Source: Edaphochlamys debaryana
Taxonomy: Eukaryota > Chlorophyta > Chlorophyceae > Chlamydomonadales
Assembly: GCA_016858145.1 (NCBI GenBank)
Contig: JAEHOE010000002.1
Span: 2,666,001 to 2,730,000 of the forward strand
Length of the DNA: 64,000 nt
Reading direction: 5' to 3'
The position numbers were made by a program, and so were the translations under genes. A model generated the notes under the pieces. It was not told where the DNA came from. It was given only the letters and a program-made list of their open reading frames with translations, and did no database searches. Shown one piece after another: positions 24,401-35,165 of this stretch (its first letter is position 1; each line of letters opens with the position of its first letter).

Positions 24401-26928
24401 GGCACCCACCTTGTCCTTGTTGAAGGCCTGCACGCAGCCCTCGTAGCACGGCCGCATGGCCTCCTGGAAGCCCCTGCGCGGATCCAGATCCAGATCCAGA
24501 TCAAGATCAAGATCAAGATCGGGAACGCACGGACATCGGACTCGTGTCCGAGGGACACCGAACCTGAGTAGCCCCTCGCTACGGCCCCCACCCCGACGCA
24601 CATGTGTGCCTTCTGCTCCCCCCCCTGGCAACTCCACACCCTCCACCCCAGCCCCAACCGACCCACATGTGCGCCTTCTGCCCTCCCGCCCAGTAGAACC
24701 CGAAGGTGGAGGGCGAGTGGTCTAGAAGGACCTGGGGGGGGGCGGGGCCGGGCGGGCAGGAGGGAGGCGGGGACAGGGTTGCTGCCTGGCGCTGCAGGCC
24801 CCGGCCACTAAAACCGCACGAGGGCGTTAGGGCATTAGTCGAGGGGTCTTGGGAGCGACTACCAGTACCAGGGGCGCGCGGCAACCGCACGAGGGCACAA
24901 GGGAAGCATTTGAAAAGCATTAGTGAAGGGGTCTTGGGGTCGTATAACCTTCACCAGAGTCTTGGAGCGGGGACTGAGCAGCGGCCCTCAAGACAGGGTC
25001 ACCGTCTCCCTGGGTTGGGGACTGAGCAGCGGCCCTTGAACGGCTGCGCGCCCGACTCCAGCGCCTCGGGCCCGACCTGCCTTGAGGCTCGATGCTTTTA
25101 TGCCATGGCCGCAGCGCAGAGCCTGTGCAACCCCGCCCCTGCACTACTCTCCCCCGCACTTCCCAGCGCGCAGGCCCGCTCCCGCTTCCTGCTTAGGGGC
25201 CTCGCGCGGGGCCAGGGCCAAGCCCGCGCCGTCCCCGTGCGACCCCTCCCGACCACCCTCGCTGGTCGGCTTGGCTTGAGGCCACTCGCCAGGGTCCCAC
25301 CGCCGCCGCCTTTCTTTCCTAACCTTGTCCCTCGGTCAGTCCCCAACCCCGTAGCCCCTAGCCCCTCCCGTCCCCACCCCATCCCGTCCCCAACCACACC
25401 TTGTTCTGCGGGGCCGCCTTAATGGCGACCGATGCCGCCTTCATGTTATCCAGGTAGAAGGACATGAGTTTGGCCTCCTCGGCCCAGAACTGGCACTGCG
25501 AGCACACGTCCTTGGGAGATGGGGGGAGGGGTGGGGCGGGAGGGTGGAGGAGGATGGAAGGAATGGAAGGAGTGGGATGCGGTGGGATGGCGGTGGGATG
25601 CGGTGGGATCGCGGAGGGACGGCGGAGGAAAGGCGGAGGGATGGCGGGAGAGGAGCGTGAGGAGGGGAGGGGGCTGAGGAGGCGGCGGGCTCGGGACCAA
25701 GGGAAGGGCGAGCGTGGCGCCAGAAGAGGGCCCCAACCCCACACTCCCGCCCAAACGCCTCAAGTCCCGCCCCCGCCCAACGCCCCTTGACGACCCCACC
25801 CCATAGGCCGACCTACACCCCACGGCCCCACCCTCGGCCTCACCCCACGTCCCTCGAGGACCCCGCCCCGTGCACCCCCTCACGACACCCGCCCCGCAGT
25901 CCCACCCACACCCCACAGTCCCACCCCTCCCCCCTCGCCCACGCCAGCCCTCAGCCCTCACCCCTCCCCCCCCGACCTCCCCCCCCACCGTGGCGATATC
26001 CGGGTGGCGCTTCAGCCGCTCCGACAGCCCCAGCGCCCCCGCGTGGAACTGGCCCGCCACGTAGGCGTACGGCAGACACCTGGTGTAAGGCAGGCGGGCG
26101 GGAGTGAGAGTGGCGGGCGGTTGTTGAGGTGTGCGGACTGTGCGCCTCGCTCCCTGCGCCCCTGGCCTGGGCGCCAGGGCCTCAGGGCACCGCGGTCCCA
26201 GCAAGTACCGCGCCCCTCCGCGCCCTGGAAGCCTCACAAACAGGACTTGACCCCAGGTCGCGGTTGCTGAGCTACAGAGAATCAGGGGTATTCCGAGGGA
26301 GACGAAGAGAGCTCCCACCTGAACTGGCCGTCAGCGGCGGTCCAGCATGGGTTCTTGTACCCATCGTCGAACTTCTCCGGGATGGGCGCCATGACCTCCG
26401 CGTTGAGCACCTTTGCAGCTTTCCGGTATCGATCAATCGTTTCCGGAGTAAGGTCGGCATTCTTGGGCTTTAGGGCCGCGGCGCTGACAGCTGAAGAGCC
26501 CCCTGGGGTCGGGGGTCGGGGGTGCAGAGAGTGCTGCAGCTCGGGTTGGTGACCGGGCCTGACGCCGACCTACCGTTGTGTCGCGCGAGTAGTTGATCTG
26601 TATTAGGGCATACATGCTGTCGCAGGATCGAAAGCACCAGCGCGTCTCAGCGACCGAGGGCACTGCGGGCTGTTGCCGCATCCCATCCCGAGTCGCCCAG
26701 CCTCTATCCCCAGTCCTCGCACTTACCGCTGACTCCACCAGTCTTAAGGTGGCGTTGGTGATGCGGGATATAGCCCCCAGCAACACTCCATATGACCACG
26801 GCGAACCCTCCCAAAACGAAGAGCGTGACGAACGCGCTAATGGCCCGCTCCTTCCATATAGTTGCCGAGGACTTGGGAGGCCTGGGTGGCCCGCCTATAC
26901 GCCGGTGTTGCAGGTGTGTGCTCGACAT
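21416..26928 (-). CDS. Type II membrane (Golgi-type) carbohydrate sulfotransferase-like protein
   Basis: Resembles Golgi sulfotransferases that use PAPS to sulfate glycans. Exons (minus): 26727-26928, 26574-26662, one ending 26319, 25989-26079, 25400-25510, 24667-24731, 24410-24473, 23694-23759, 23148-23313, 22760-22800, 22408-22515, 21759-21932, 21416-21574. The acceptor of the third exon (about 26490) is uncertain. The N-terminus has a cytosolic tail then a single membrane helix (AISAFVTLFVLGGFAVVIW). The family's PAPS 3'-phosphate motif is clear: MIVLVREPIARLYSAYHNYPHY. The HSPSTFGFYW and FGLTKAN-like C-terminal blocks (VVDFLGL, YKPYNTKLAQVTGD) also fit. The expected 5' loop G-x-x-K-x-G-T-T reads AGQFHAGALGLSERLKRHP, lacking the Lys and Thr. 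An extra exon near 23540-23600 cannot be excluded. Confidence 0.8.
23371..23542. repeat. 52-bp tandem repeat, 3.3 copies
   Basis: Three perfect 52-bp units start at 23371, 23423 and 23475, with a partial fourth at 23527. Each contains the inverted repeat ACCCTA-TCCAT-TAGGGT. It lies in a sulfotransferase intron. Confidence 0.95.
23694..23877 (-). repeat. Sulfotransferase exon with an intronic mini-copy
   Basis: Exon 23694-23759 begins VEPVHDCMGR. Its first 32 bases recur at 23846-23877 (VEPVHDCMGR), flanked by its own AG acceptor and GT donor. The 32-nt copy would shift frame if included with the main exon. Confidence 0.85.
24481..24520. repeat. GATCCA/GATCAA microsatellite used as acceptor tract
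   Basis: On the minus strand this is GGATCT/TGATCT repeats directly preceding the acceptor of sulfotransferase exon 24410-24473. Confidence 0.85.
24815..25045 (+). repeat. Dispersed repeat, copy 1
   Basis: Shares ordered blocks (GGGGTCTTGGGAGCGACTAC, AACCGCACGA, GCATTAGTGAA, GCAGCGGCCCTCAAGACAG) with 28455-28640. It sits in a sulfotransferase intron and contains an internal partial duplication of the GACTGAGCAGCGGCCC block. Confidence 0.85.
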
Positions 26929-28056
26929 GGTGCACTGCCCGGCGACGCTGGGCGAGTTGATCAGGAGTGGGCGAGGGTATACTGTTCGTCCATTTGCAGG
27001 TTCTATAGAGGTATAGCCGGCAGCGACCGCTTAACGAACCTATATGGGCGTGCACCATGCAGGCCGTGCTGCCAGTTGCCTCTCCGCGCCTCCCTCTGTC
27101 CCCTCTTGTCCACCTCCGGCCGCGACCTCCCTACATGCCGCATACGGATCTCCCACTACACACCTACCACTACAGAGGAAGCACATCAACACATATCACC
27201 GCTTGCGGCACATGGCAGCCCCCTCATTCTCCTTTCTTCAATCGATGAACGGGACACAGTAACACCGCGCCGCAAGGCGCCACAGTACAGCACCTTGCAA
27301 TGCGAGGAATCGGGTCAAGGGCGGATGCCCGAAGACTGGGTACCAAGCCCCGTGCCTTCCCCCGGGTCCATTAGCGGAGCCTGACATACAAACATGTTGG
27401 GTCAGAACAAAGAAACCGTCAAATCTGCTTCGCCTGACTCCCTCAACGTGGAACGCTTCTTAACGTTGAACTCATGGTTCTCTTGGTGGGACTCGCGGAG
27501 CCCTTCCCACGACACCAAGCTGTGAGGGGAAGCGGGGGCAGGGGCAAGGCCCCTGGCCTGAGTCCAACCAACCCCGCACTCGCTGGGGCATGCACGCTGG
27601 CCGCTGCGCTCTGCATCCTGCCTTGTCGTACTATCCCAGTCAGGTCTCTGCCGCGTGCTACCCTTATTCTCTGTAAATCTTGTCTGTCGCTATCTTGGAT
27701 CTGCTCGGTTCGGACGGGTCCACTTTGGCGCGGGCCAGGCTCGAATCGACTCCGGGCCCACAAGCAAGCATGCGATGGACCGCCACTGATGCTGCACGCG
27801 GCATGCCCCGAGGGCTATGCACTGTTCCTAGCCAGCTCCTGTGGGTGAAGAGGGTGGGCAGCGGGACGGGTGGGGGGCGAGCGTCGGAGGGCTATTTGGG
27901 TTGAAAGAGGAGAGGCCACGCGTCACCCGAATCGTACGCATGCCCCCGCGCAGCACGTGTACGGCACGCACGCGCCCCGGTATGGCCGCCCCCCCTTGGA
28001 CCTTCTGCACTGGCCCCTGCCCCTCCCGGGCCCCTCCTGCAGCACCGCCAGGCGCT
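26929..28056. other. Intergenic, no gene seen
   Basis: 5' of the sulfotransferase and 3' of the kinase-like gene, both on minus. No conserved reading frame. At 28034-28054 a copy of the last kinase exon edge (RLAVLQ) occurs just past the predicted stop. Confidence 0.5.
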
Positions 28057-31000
28057 TCATCCGCCCGGCAGGCGTGTGTGTTTTGGCCAGCCGTTTCCCT
28101 CCCCTACTCGCCCGCCCCATACTGCCCCGCTCTCCCGCCTCCCCCTCCCCAACTCCTGCAGCACCGCCAGGCGTTTGACCACCTCAGCCGCCGCGGGGCG
28201 ACGCCGGGGTTCCTGTGCGGCGGGGACACGCGGGCGGAGAGGTATCAAGCACGAGAGAGGATTGCGGATGTTCAGTCTCCGCCTGGTCCCACCTTGTCCC
28301 AGCACTCCTGGAGGAGGCGGATGAGCTTGGGGTGCCAGCGGTCAATGAGGGATCCCGGGGCATCCGGGGAGGGTATGGGCGGACGCGATCCGCGGATGTG
28401 GACGCAGAGGGCAATGTTGATGGGGTTCTGGGGATGAGGGAACGGGCGGAATAGAACGTAGTGAGGGGGTCTTGGGAGCGACTACAAGGGGTGCGCTGCA
28501 ACCGCACGAAGGCACCAGCGAAGCATTAGAGAAGCATTAGTGAAAGGGGTCTTGGGAGCGGATGACCCCCACCAGGCTTGGAGTGGGAACTAAGCAGCGG
28601 CCCTCAAGACAGCGTCACCGTCTCCCCGAGCCGCCCTTCTGCTCACCAGGCCCCGCCACGGCTTCGCTCCCGCCAGTGCCTCCCACAGCACCACACCCCA
28701 GGAGTACATGTCATGGCAGGGGCAGGGCGGGGGCGCGGGAGGGGGCGGGGCAGGGCGGGGCGTCAAAGAGGGGTCACACCTCACACCTCACATCTCACAT
28801 GTGGCGCCGGCGGTCCATGTCACGGCAATCTCGACCCAGGTCAGCCCTTGCTTGCTTCCTGCGTGGAAAGCATCAATCCCTGCGCACCGCGTCGTGAGTG
28901 ACAACGCCGTCTTGTTCCCCCACATCAAAGCACTCCTGCGGACATCAGGTGGGGCGGGTTGACGATTGTGGCGTGTACGCCTCGGCTGTAGGCCCCAGCC
29001 ATTGCAAGTAACCAATGGGACAAGCGGGGCGGAAGCTTGCTCATGTCCACGTACCGGCGCCGTGCAGGCTGGTGTCCCGGCCGAAGGGTGCAGTGTGCGC
29101 AGGAGAGTGTGTCGCAGCCGGGCGAGACCGAAGTCCTGGAGGGGGCGAAGAGGCAAAGCCGTCAGTCTTTAGTTGGGGGCTTGCACTCCGGCCTGCCCAC
29201 TCGCAACGCTGTCCCCAGCTCACCGACATCTTGACCACCGGTCTGCTGCTTTGCACGTTGCTGACGAGCACGTTCCCCAGCTTGAGGCCCCGGTGCAGCA
29301 CTGCACGGCATGGCGGGGGGAGGCACACAGCGGGAGGTCAGGTCAGGCGGCGAGCGGTCAGATTGGCGTTCGGCCGCCTTCTGCCTGTCCCGGGCCTGTG
29401 GTCAGCAGCACGACCCCCGCCCTCACCTGTAGGGTGCAGGACCTCCAGACCCCGCGCCACCTCTAGCGCAATGTGCACCACCTGGGCCGGGGAACGACAC
29501 ACGGGGGGCCGTGATACCCTCATGCAGAGGCCTGCATGCACCCCTGGACTTCCCAGTCTCCACTCACCGGGGGTAGCGGTAGCAGGGTATCTGACTTGCC
29601 GTACAGCAGCTTTTCCAGGGACATCTCCATTCTGTGAAGGCACGCACGCACGCAGCAGCATCATTCAGACCCGACCCTTGTTCTGACTGAGCATGCATGC
29701 TGCTGTACGACACCCCTACGCGTACGGCATCTCGTCATGCTTGCGAGCCCGCCGCACCTCTCCATGACGATGCAGGGCCGGGGCGGCTTGGCGCAGGCGG
29801 CCAGCACCCTCACGATGCAGGGGTGCGTGCAGCGGGCCAACACCTCCAGCTCCTGCTCGAACGACGGGTGCATCCGGTCCAGGTCGTCCGCAATCAGCTT
29901 CACCGCAACGGGGACGCCGCCCATGTCCCCGGCGTGAACGCGCCCACAGCCGCCTGTTGGATGGAGGTGCACCGTGCAGATGAACTTGGGGCCTTGCTTG
30001 CCGGACGCGTTCTCATAGGTATGGACTAGCATCTGGTCCACAGCACCTGAGCACCCCATCGCCACCCGGATAGAACCCAAAGCTACCGCCGCACCTTTGC
30101 CTAGCACCTGCTCATGCAGCTTCACCACAGGGGCAAGGGCCGCCGACCGCACAGCCGCTGCTGGGGCACCTTGCAAGCGAGTCGAAGACGGGTCATCATC
30201 GGGCTCCTGGGGTGGGGGCACGGGCCAGGGGGCATACAAGGGACTGAGGGCCGAGGTAGGAAAGATTTGAAGGAAGCTGGGGGCAGCTCTGCTCCGTCCG
30301 TGCCTCGACTGCGCCGGCTTGTATATATTCATGCGAGCGAGGGGCTGGCGTGACGCCCCTCCCTCAGAACGCCATGTATGCGCCCCTCGGTCACCCCGCC
30401 CTCAAGAGGCCTTGCAAGCGCCCCCGGCGGATGCAAAACGCCCATCACAACACCACGGCCCGCCAACCTCGAGGGCCACGTCACGTGACTAACTGCCTGT
30501 CGTACTTGCGAGGGGCTGATGCACCCAGCGAACGTACAACAACCACCAACCACCACGACCCACAACGGTCCCACCAACTATCCTCGAGCGCCACGTCCAG
30601 CGCCAACCCCGGCCGCTGGGGCGTCTTCACGGTCACCACATCAGGCGGCTGCACGCGCTGCTGATGTGGTTGTGGTTTAGCACACCCTCGGGTGGCCGCA
30701 CGGGTACCGCCGTGGGCACGCTGAGAACCGAGGACGGAAGGCTGCCCGTCTGGGCGTCGCTGCTACCGCTGGAGCTCTTGGGTGTTCCACCGGGTGTGGT
30801 CGCGCCGCCGGGGTGCTTCGTGTCGGCCGCGGCCAACGGCGGGTGGCCCTTGATTGGTGGCAGGACGGGTAAGGGGCAGCTGGAGATGTCCGGGGGCCTG
30901 GAATCGCTTGACGGCCCCTCGGCTCGCTCGCAGTCCGCTGGGTGCACCTCCCTGCGTGCAGAGGGGGGTAGACAGGCGGGGGAATGCGAGATGGGCGACT

Positions 31001-32718
31001 GCGGAAGGCGGTTTGTGGAAGGAAAGCCCTCATCAACCCTTGCTTGATTGCTCGCTTGCTCTCGTTCCCCACCTAGCAGCAGGGGCGCCTACGGACCCGG
31101 CACCGGTTGCCACCGCCCTTTCCGCCTGCTGACGTCGCCTGCGCCACAGCAGCCCCGCAATCGCCAGCCCCACAACTGCGGAAGGGCGATGGAGCGAGAT
31201 CTCAGTGCCGGGGATCACAGTACCGTCAGCTGCTGTCACGGCCACCTGTGCAAGCCCCTAGCGCCGATCCTCCCTTGCGCGCGCGCTGTATGCGTCCTCC
31301 CCCCAGAAACTCAGGAGCGTCCCCCGCGCCCCGCCGCCTGCCCGCCCGCTCGCGCACCTGCCACGCCAACCGCCACCGGCGCCGCCACCCAAGCCAGGCT
31401 GACTTCAGCGCTCCCTCCGCCGCCGCCTGCCGCGCCGCTGCCGTCGGTCTTGCCCCCTGACTCGCTGCCGACGGAGACCGCTGCTGCCGCTTGGTTCAGG
31501 GGGGCACTGCTGCCTGCTGGAGATTGCTGTTGAGCATCAGCAGACGGCAGGGTCGCTTGAGGCGGAGGCGTCGGGGACCGCTGCGGGGACGCGTCGACCT
31601 CCCGGGCGAACTGGTCGAACCAGTCGGGTTGAGCGCGGTAGGCCGCGAAACCGAGCGCGAGGCAGGCCTGTGGTGGCCGGGGCAAGCGCCGGCGAGCAGG
31701 AGGTCAAGGGTCAAAGGGCATCGCCCCTGATGCGGGGTGTACGGCGGCTAGGGGACCTGCACCCTTGCCCCATGGGCAAGCGGACATGCGAGCTTGGGCG
31801 AGGCAGGGCAAGGCAGAGAGCGAGCCACGAGTCGATACAGGACGCGGAGCAGGCCACGCCTGATCAGATTGTGGTGGAGCGTCCAGCTAGCGGACGTAGG
31901 AGCGCGCCGGCACACCCACCCCGACCCGGGCACACCCACCCCGACCGTACACACACCTGCGCACCCCTGAGCGTCCCAACCCCATCCGTGCGCACCTCGG
32001 GTCCCTGGCGGCGGGCGAAGCACTCCTCACGTACGGCGGTCACACATAACCCCGTGACGTTCTGTCGCCCGCCGTGGAATGCCGTAGGAAGGGAGGGCAA
32101 AGGAGGCGACGGAGGACCGGCAATTCCGAATTGGATGAAATACTCCTCGGATTTCAAGCCAGCTCGTGTGGATCTATACACGGCACAGTATTCGTGCCGT
32201 CAATTGCTGATCAATTGAGTAGGGCGCACCTCGAGCTCGAAGTCGTAGTTGGCATAGAGTGAACGCCGGCTCGAGTCAACGTCGGTGGCCTGGACCTGCA
32301 CGCTGACCACTGGAAAGGAAGAGGTGGAGGGTGGTGCGACAGTGGGATGGAGCCACCAACAGCACCTTGCCAGCACTGGCACCAGCCCTCGCCGCTAAGC
32401 CCGCGCGGGTTCTCCCCGACTCTCCTGTTGAACCACACGCCCCACGCGCACGGCGCACCCCTGCGCGCCGCCCCGCACGCTCCCCTAAGTGCTCCCAACT
32501 GCGGTCATACCGCAGCCCCCGCCCCCCCTCCTACCCGTCGCCGTGTACGTCCAACAGCGCTGCGGGATGGGGACCACGGAGCCGTCCGCCGCGACGCTGC
32601 CGTTGCGGCAGTCCGGGGGCGGCGTCCGCACAAGGACGATGCTGTTGCTGCCCGGGTAGGAATCGGCCGCAGCCACGGCCAGGGAGGCAAACACGGTAGG
32701 TGGGCGGAGGGCAGACGG
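28057..32718 (-). CDS. Membrane-anchored protein kinase-like protein, probable pseudokinase
   Basis: Exons (minus): 32535-32718, 32230-32309, 31996-32061, one from 31667, 31073-31245, 30637-30951, 29758-30243, 29568-29631, 29427-29481, 29224-29300, 29055-29135, about 28647-28713, 28293-28427, 28057-28212. The N-terminal part (TVFASLAVAAADSYPG, CVTAVREECF) looks extracellular; SAVVGLAIAGLLWRRRR is a membrane helix with a basic stop-transfer. The kinase domain has VLGKGAAVALG, PVAVKLIADD (beta-3 Lys), HRGLKLGNVL where HRD is expected, DFGLARL, SAGTPACTAP where GTPAYMAPE is expected, YSWGVVLWEAL and RRRPAAAEVVKRL. The HRD Asp is Gly, APE is disturbed, and the YSWG exon has no AG acceptor for about 60 nt upstream. 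It is either a pseudokinase or a decaying gene. True start and last exon are uncertain. Confidence 0.65.
28455..28640 (+). repeat. Dispersed repeat, copy 2
   Basis: Same ordered blocks and orientation as 24815-25045; lies in an intron of the kinase-like gene between the YSWG exon and exon 28293-28427. Confidence 0.85.
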
Positions 32719-33227
32719 CTGCAGCCGGGGGGAGGGGTGGGGGGAGTATGGGGGTATGCGGGATTTGCATCGCGTGTGGGTCGACCCCCGACAGCTGCCA
32801 GCGTCCACACAATGCACCTGGAGCTCCACCCCCAGTCTGGTGCGCTCTCTTCTTGGGCGCCCTGCCCTCCCGCTCGCCAGCACGCCTTTAGTGGCCCCAG
32901 CAACGCACCTTATTCCTTCCGCAGCGCATCTGTCTGTTTGTCCCAAACAATATTGTACGCAAATTCGTCGTCAGCGTAGAACCTGCATGCAGATGCGAAT
33001 TCTGCGGAATAGCGCCTCAGTCATTCCCAGATTGGCCAGATAGCATTCGGCCCCTCTATAGTTCAGGCACGCAAGAGCGCTCTCCTGGCACCGTCCGCGT
33101 ATCATCTGCACATGCATGCACTGTAGCGTCTTGTGCATGACGAGCTAACGGCCCGCGAGGAAGGGGTCACCCAGCCCCGGCCGCCGCCGCCAGTAAAGTA
33201 CGCGCAAGAGCGCGGGTGGTTTGGCGC
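32719..33227. other. Upstream region of kinase-like gene
   Basis: Between the kinase-like gene and the truncated F-box copy. A minus reading frame from an ATG at 33118 to a GT at about 32992 (Cys-rich, 43 codons) could be a first exon of the kinase gene, but nothing confirms it. Confidence 0.35.
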
Positions 33228-35165
33228 CTACCCGTGGTACTCGGCCGTGCCGACGTCAGTGAGGACGAGGCGCGTGAGGCGGCTGCAGGCCCGCAGACCC
33301 TCCAGCAAAAACGGCGTAGCGAGCTCGGAGGCGATGTTGAGCGAGCGGAGCGCGGTCAGGGCAGAGAGGTGGGCATCCCAGAGGCAGCGGCAGAGGGCAT
33401 GAAGAGGCGACACAGTGAGACAGGGACGTGGCTGTATGAGTCGGCAAGCGACGGACATAACCCATAACCCATAACCCAGGCCAAGTGCAAGCCGCCAACC
33501 GGCAACAAGCCAACAACCCACCGGCCGGTTCATAGGCTCGATGCCCCGAGCCGCAGGCGGCGGCTGCAGCAGCTCCAGCTCCGTTAGCCTCGTCAGGGTG
33601 GACAGAGCGTACAGCCCTGCGCCTACGCCCCGGGGCCCGAACACCTCTTTGGCCGTGTTATGTCCGCTGGTCAGGCGGACGGCCAGGGACAGGCGGCGCA
33701 GGCCCGTCAGTCGGCCCAGCGCCCCCAGGCACAGCGCGGACAGCACCGCGGGTTGGCGGCCGTCGTACGGATAGAAGGCGTGGGCCCTCAAAGAGTCAGA
33801 GACTGTGAGGCTGCGGTGCTCTGTGAGGTTATAGGCAACGGCTGCGGCCGTGGTGGCAGTCTCGGCGGCAGCGGCTTCGGCAGCCGGGATGTCCTGCGTT
33901 GGGGCGTACGGGAGTTGAGGACCGCAGTGTCCCCGAGGAAGCCAAAGGCATCCCACACACGTCATTTACCCCCACGCTTTGTTTGATGGTTCCCGCCCGT
34001 CCATCGACCGGTACATACCCCGTCTCACCCACGCCATGCCGAGGCTCTGCAGCTGCGTCCAGCGGCTGAGGGCGTGCACCTGCCTCAGCAGCGGGTCCGG
34101 GTCGCGGTAGCGCCAGGGCACCGACACGTCCACACACCGCACCTGGACAAAGGATCGTGGGGGGGGGGGGTGCAGCCAGACAGCATGAGTTAGTTTGATA
34201 TCAAGAAGAACCGTTCTGTTCTCGTGCTCTCGTGCGGCACCCACCAGGGCCCCCCCGCCTCCGGCCCCCGCCCGCCCACCTGCGGCATCAGCACCCGCCC
34301 GCTGTGCAGCACCCCCACCGCCGCCTCCACGGATCCCGCGGAGCCGTCACTGTCGGCAAGCTCCAGGTGAGCATGGCTGGCGCCTGGGGGTGCAGTGTGG
34401 GGGGAAGGAACAGCAGGGTCAGTGGGTGAGGACGGAGGGCGCACTTTTGCCCGCGCGGCGCATGTGCAAGTTGCATGTCTATGTGCCCCAGAAAGCTAAC
34501 AATCTGCAGTCTCGATGCTGTGCTCCCGCCTTGGACGCCCGGACCCTGGGCCCCACGCCGCTGTGCCCACCCCTGGTCAGCTGCTCCCGCCAGTGCCGGC
34601 ACACCAGCGCCGCTGCCACGCGGTCGCGCAGGCCGCCCAGCCGCGCCCCCACCATCGATAGCGCCTCAGCGCTCAGACTGGCCCAGCTGGTCTCGGCCTC
34701 GATCGGCACATCGTCGGGGGGCGGCGGGGTGGCGGGGCCGCGGGGCTGTGGGGTGGGAGTTAGGGTTGCGGGGTGGCGTGCTCGTGCGATTGCCTGACAT
34801 CAGCTCGAGGCAAGGGTCGCGGCGCAGAACGTGACGTTCTTGGCTATCGTGCGAAGCGAGGCACGAACCTTGCGAGACAGCGACGCGCCTCCTCGCAGCT
34901 CCTGCAGGCGACGCTGCGCCCGCATCGCGCATCGCTTGTTGCAGCAGAGCTCGGCCTGCAAAGCGAGTTATGTAACTGAGACAGGGCGCAATGTTGAGAG
35001 TTCCTGTCGCGGCCAGGCCCAAGCTCTTGCCTTGCCATTGTCGAACCACAGGTACCCGCTATTAATGAACTCGCTCCGGCAGCCCGGGCACTGCCTTGCG
35101 AGCGGGGTCGTCATGGGCAAGTTTCTGCGAGTATGCACGTGTCTATGCAGCGACGCAGTTGACAT
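33228..35165 (-). pseudogene. Truncated F-box/LRR paralogue (copy A)
   Basis: Inverted copy of the gene at 46048-50881. Matching exons (minus): 35031-35165, 34869-34955, 34571-34745, 34280-34383, 34029-34142, 33522-33893 and a final block to 33228. It has the same N-terminal Cys module (CPGCRSEFINSGYLWFDNGK and LCCNKRCAMRAQRR), F-box (LSAEALSMVGARLGGLRDRVAAALVCRHW) and first leucine-rich segments. Two lesions: the acceptor before the last block, CCGCAG in copy B, is CCGCTG here; and the coding region ends at GAG-TAC-CAC-GGG-TAG where copy B splices on to five more exons (about 530 residues). None of those exons is visible downstream. Introns 1 and 2 remain about 80 and 93 percent identical to copy B, so the duplication or conversion is recent. 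A short functional protein remains possible if the 33522 intron is retained or another AG is used. Confidence 0.7.
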
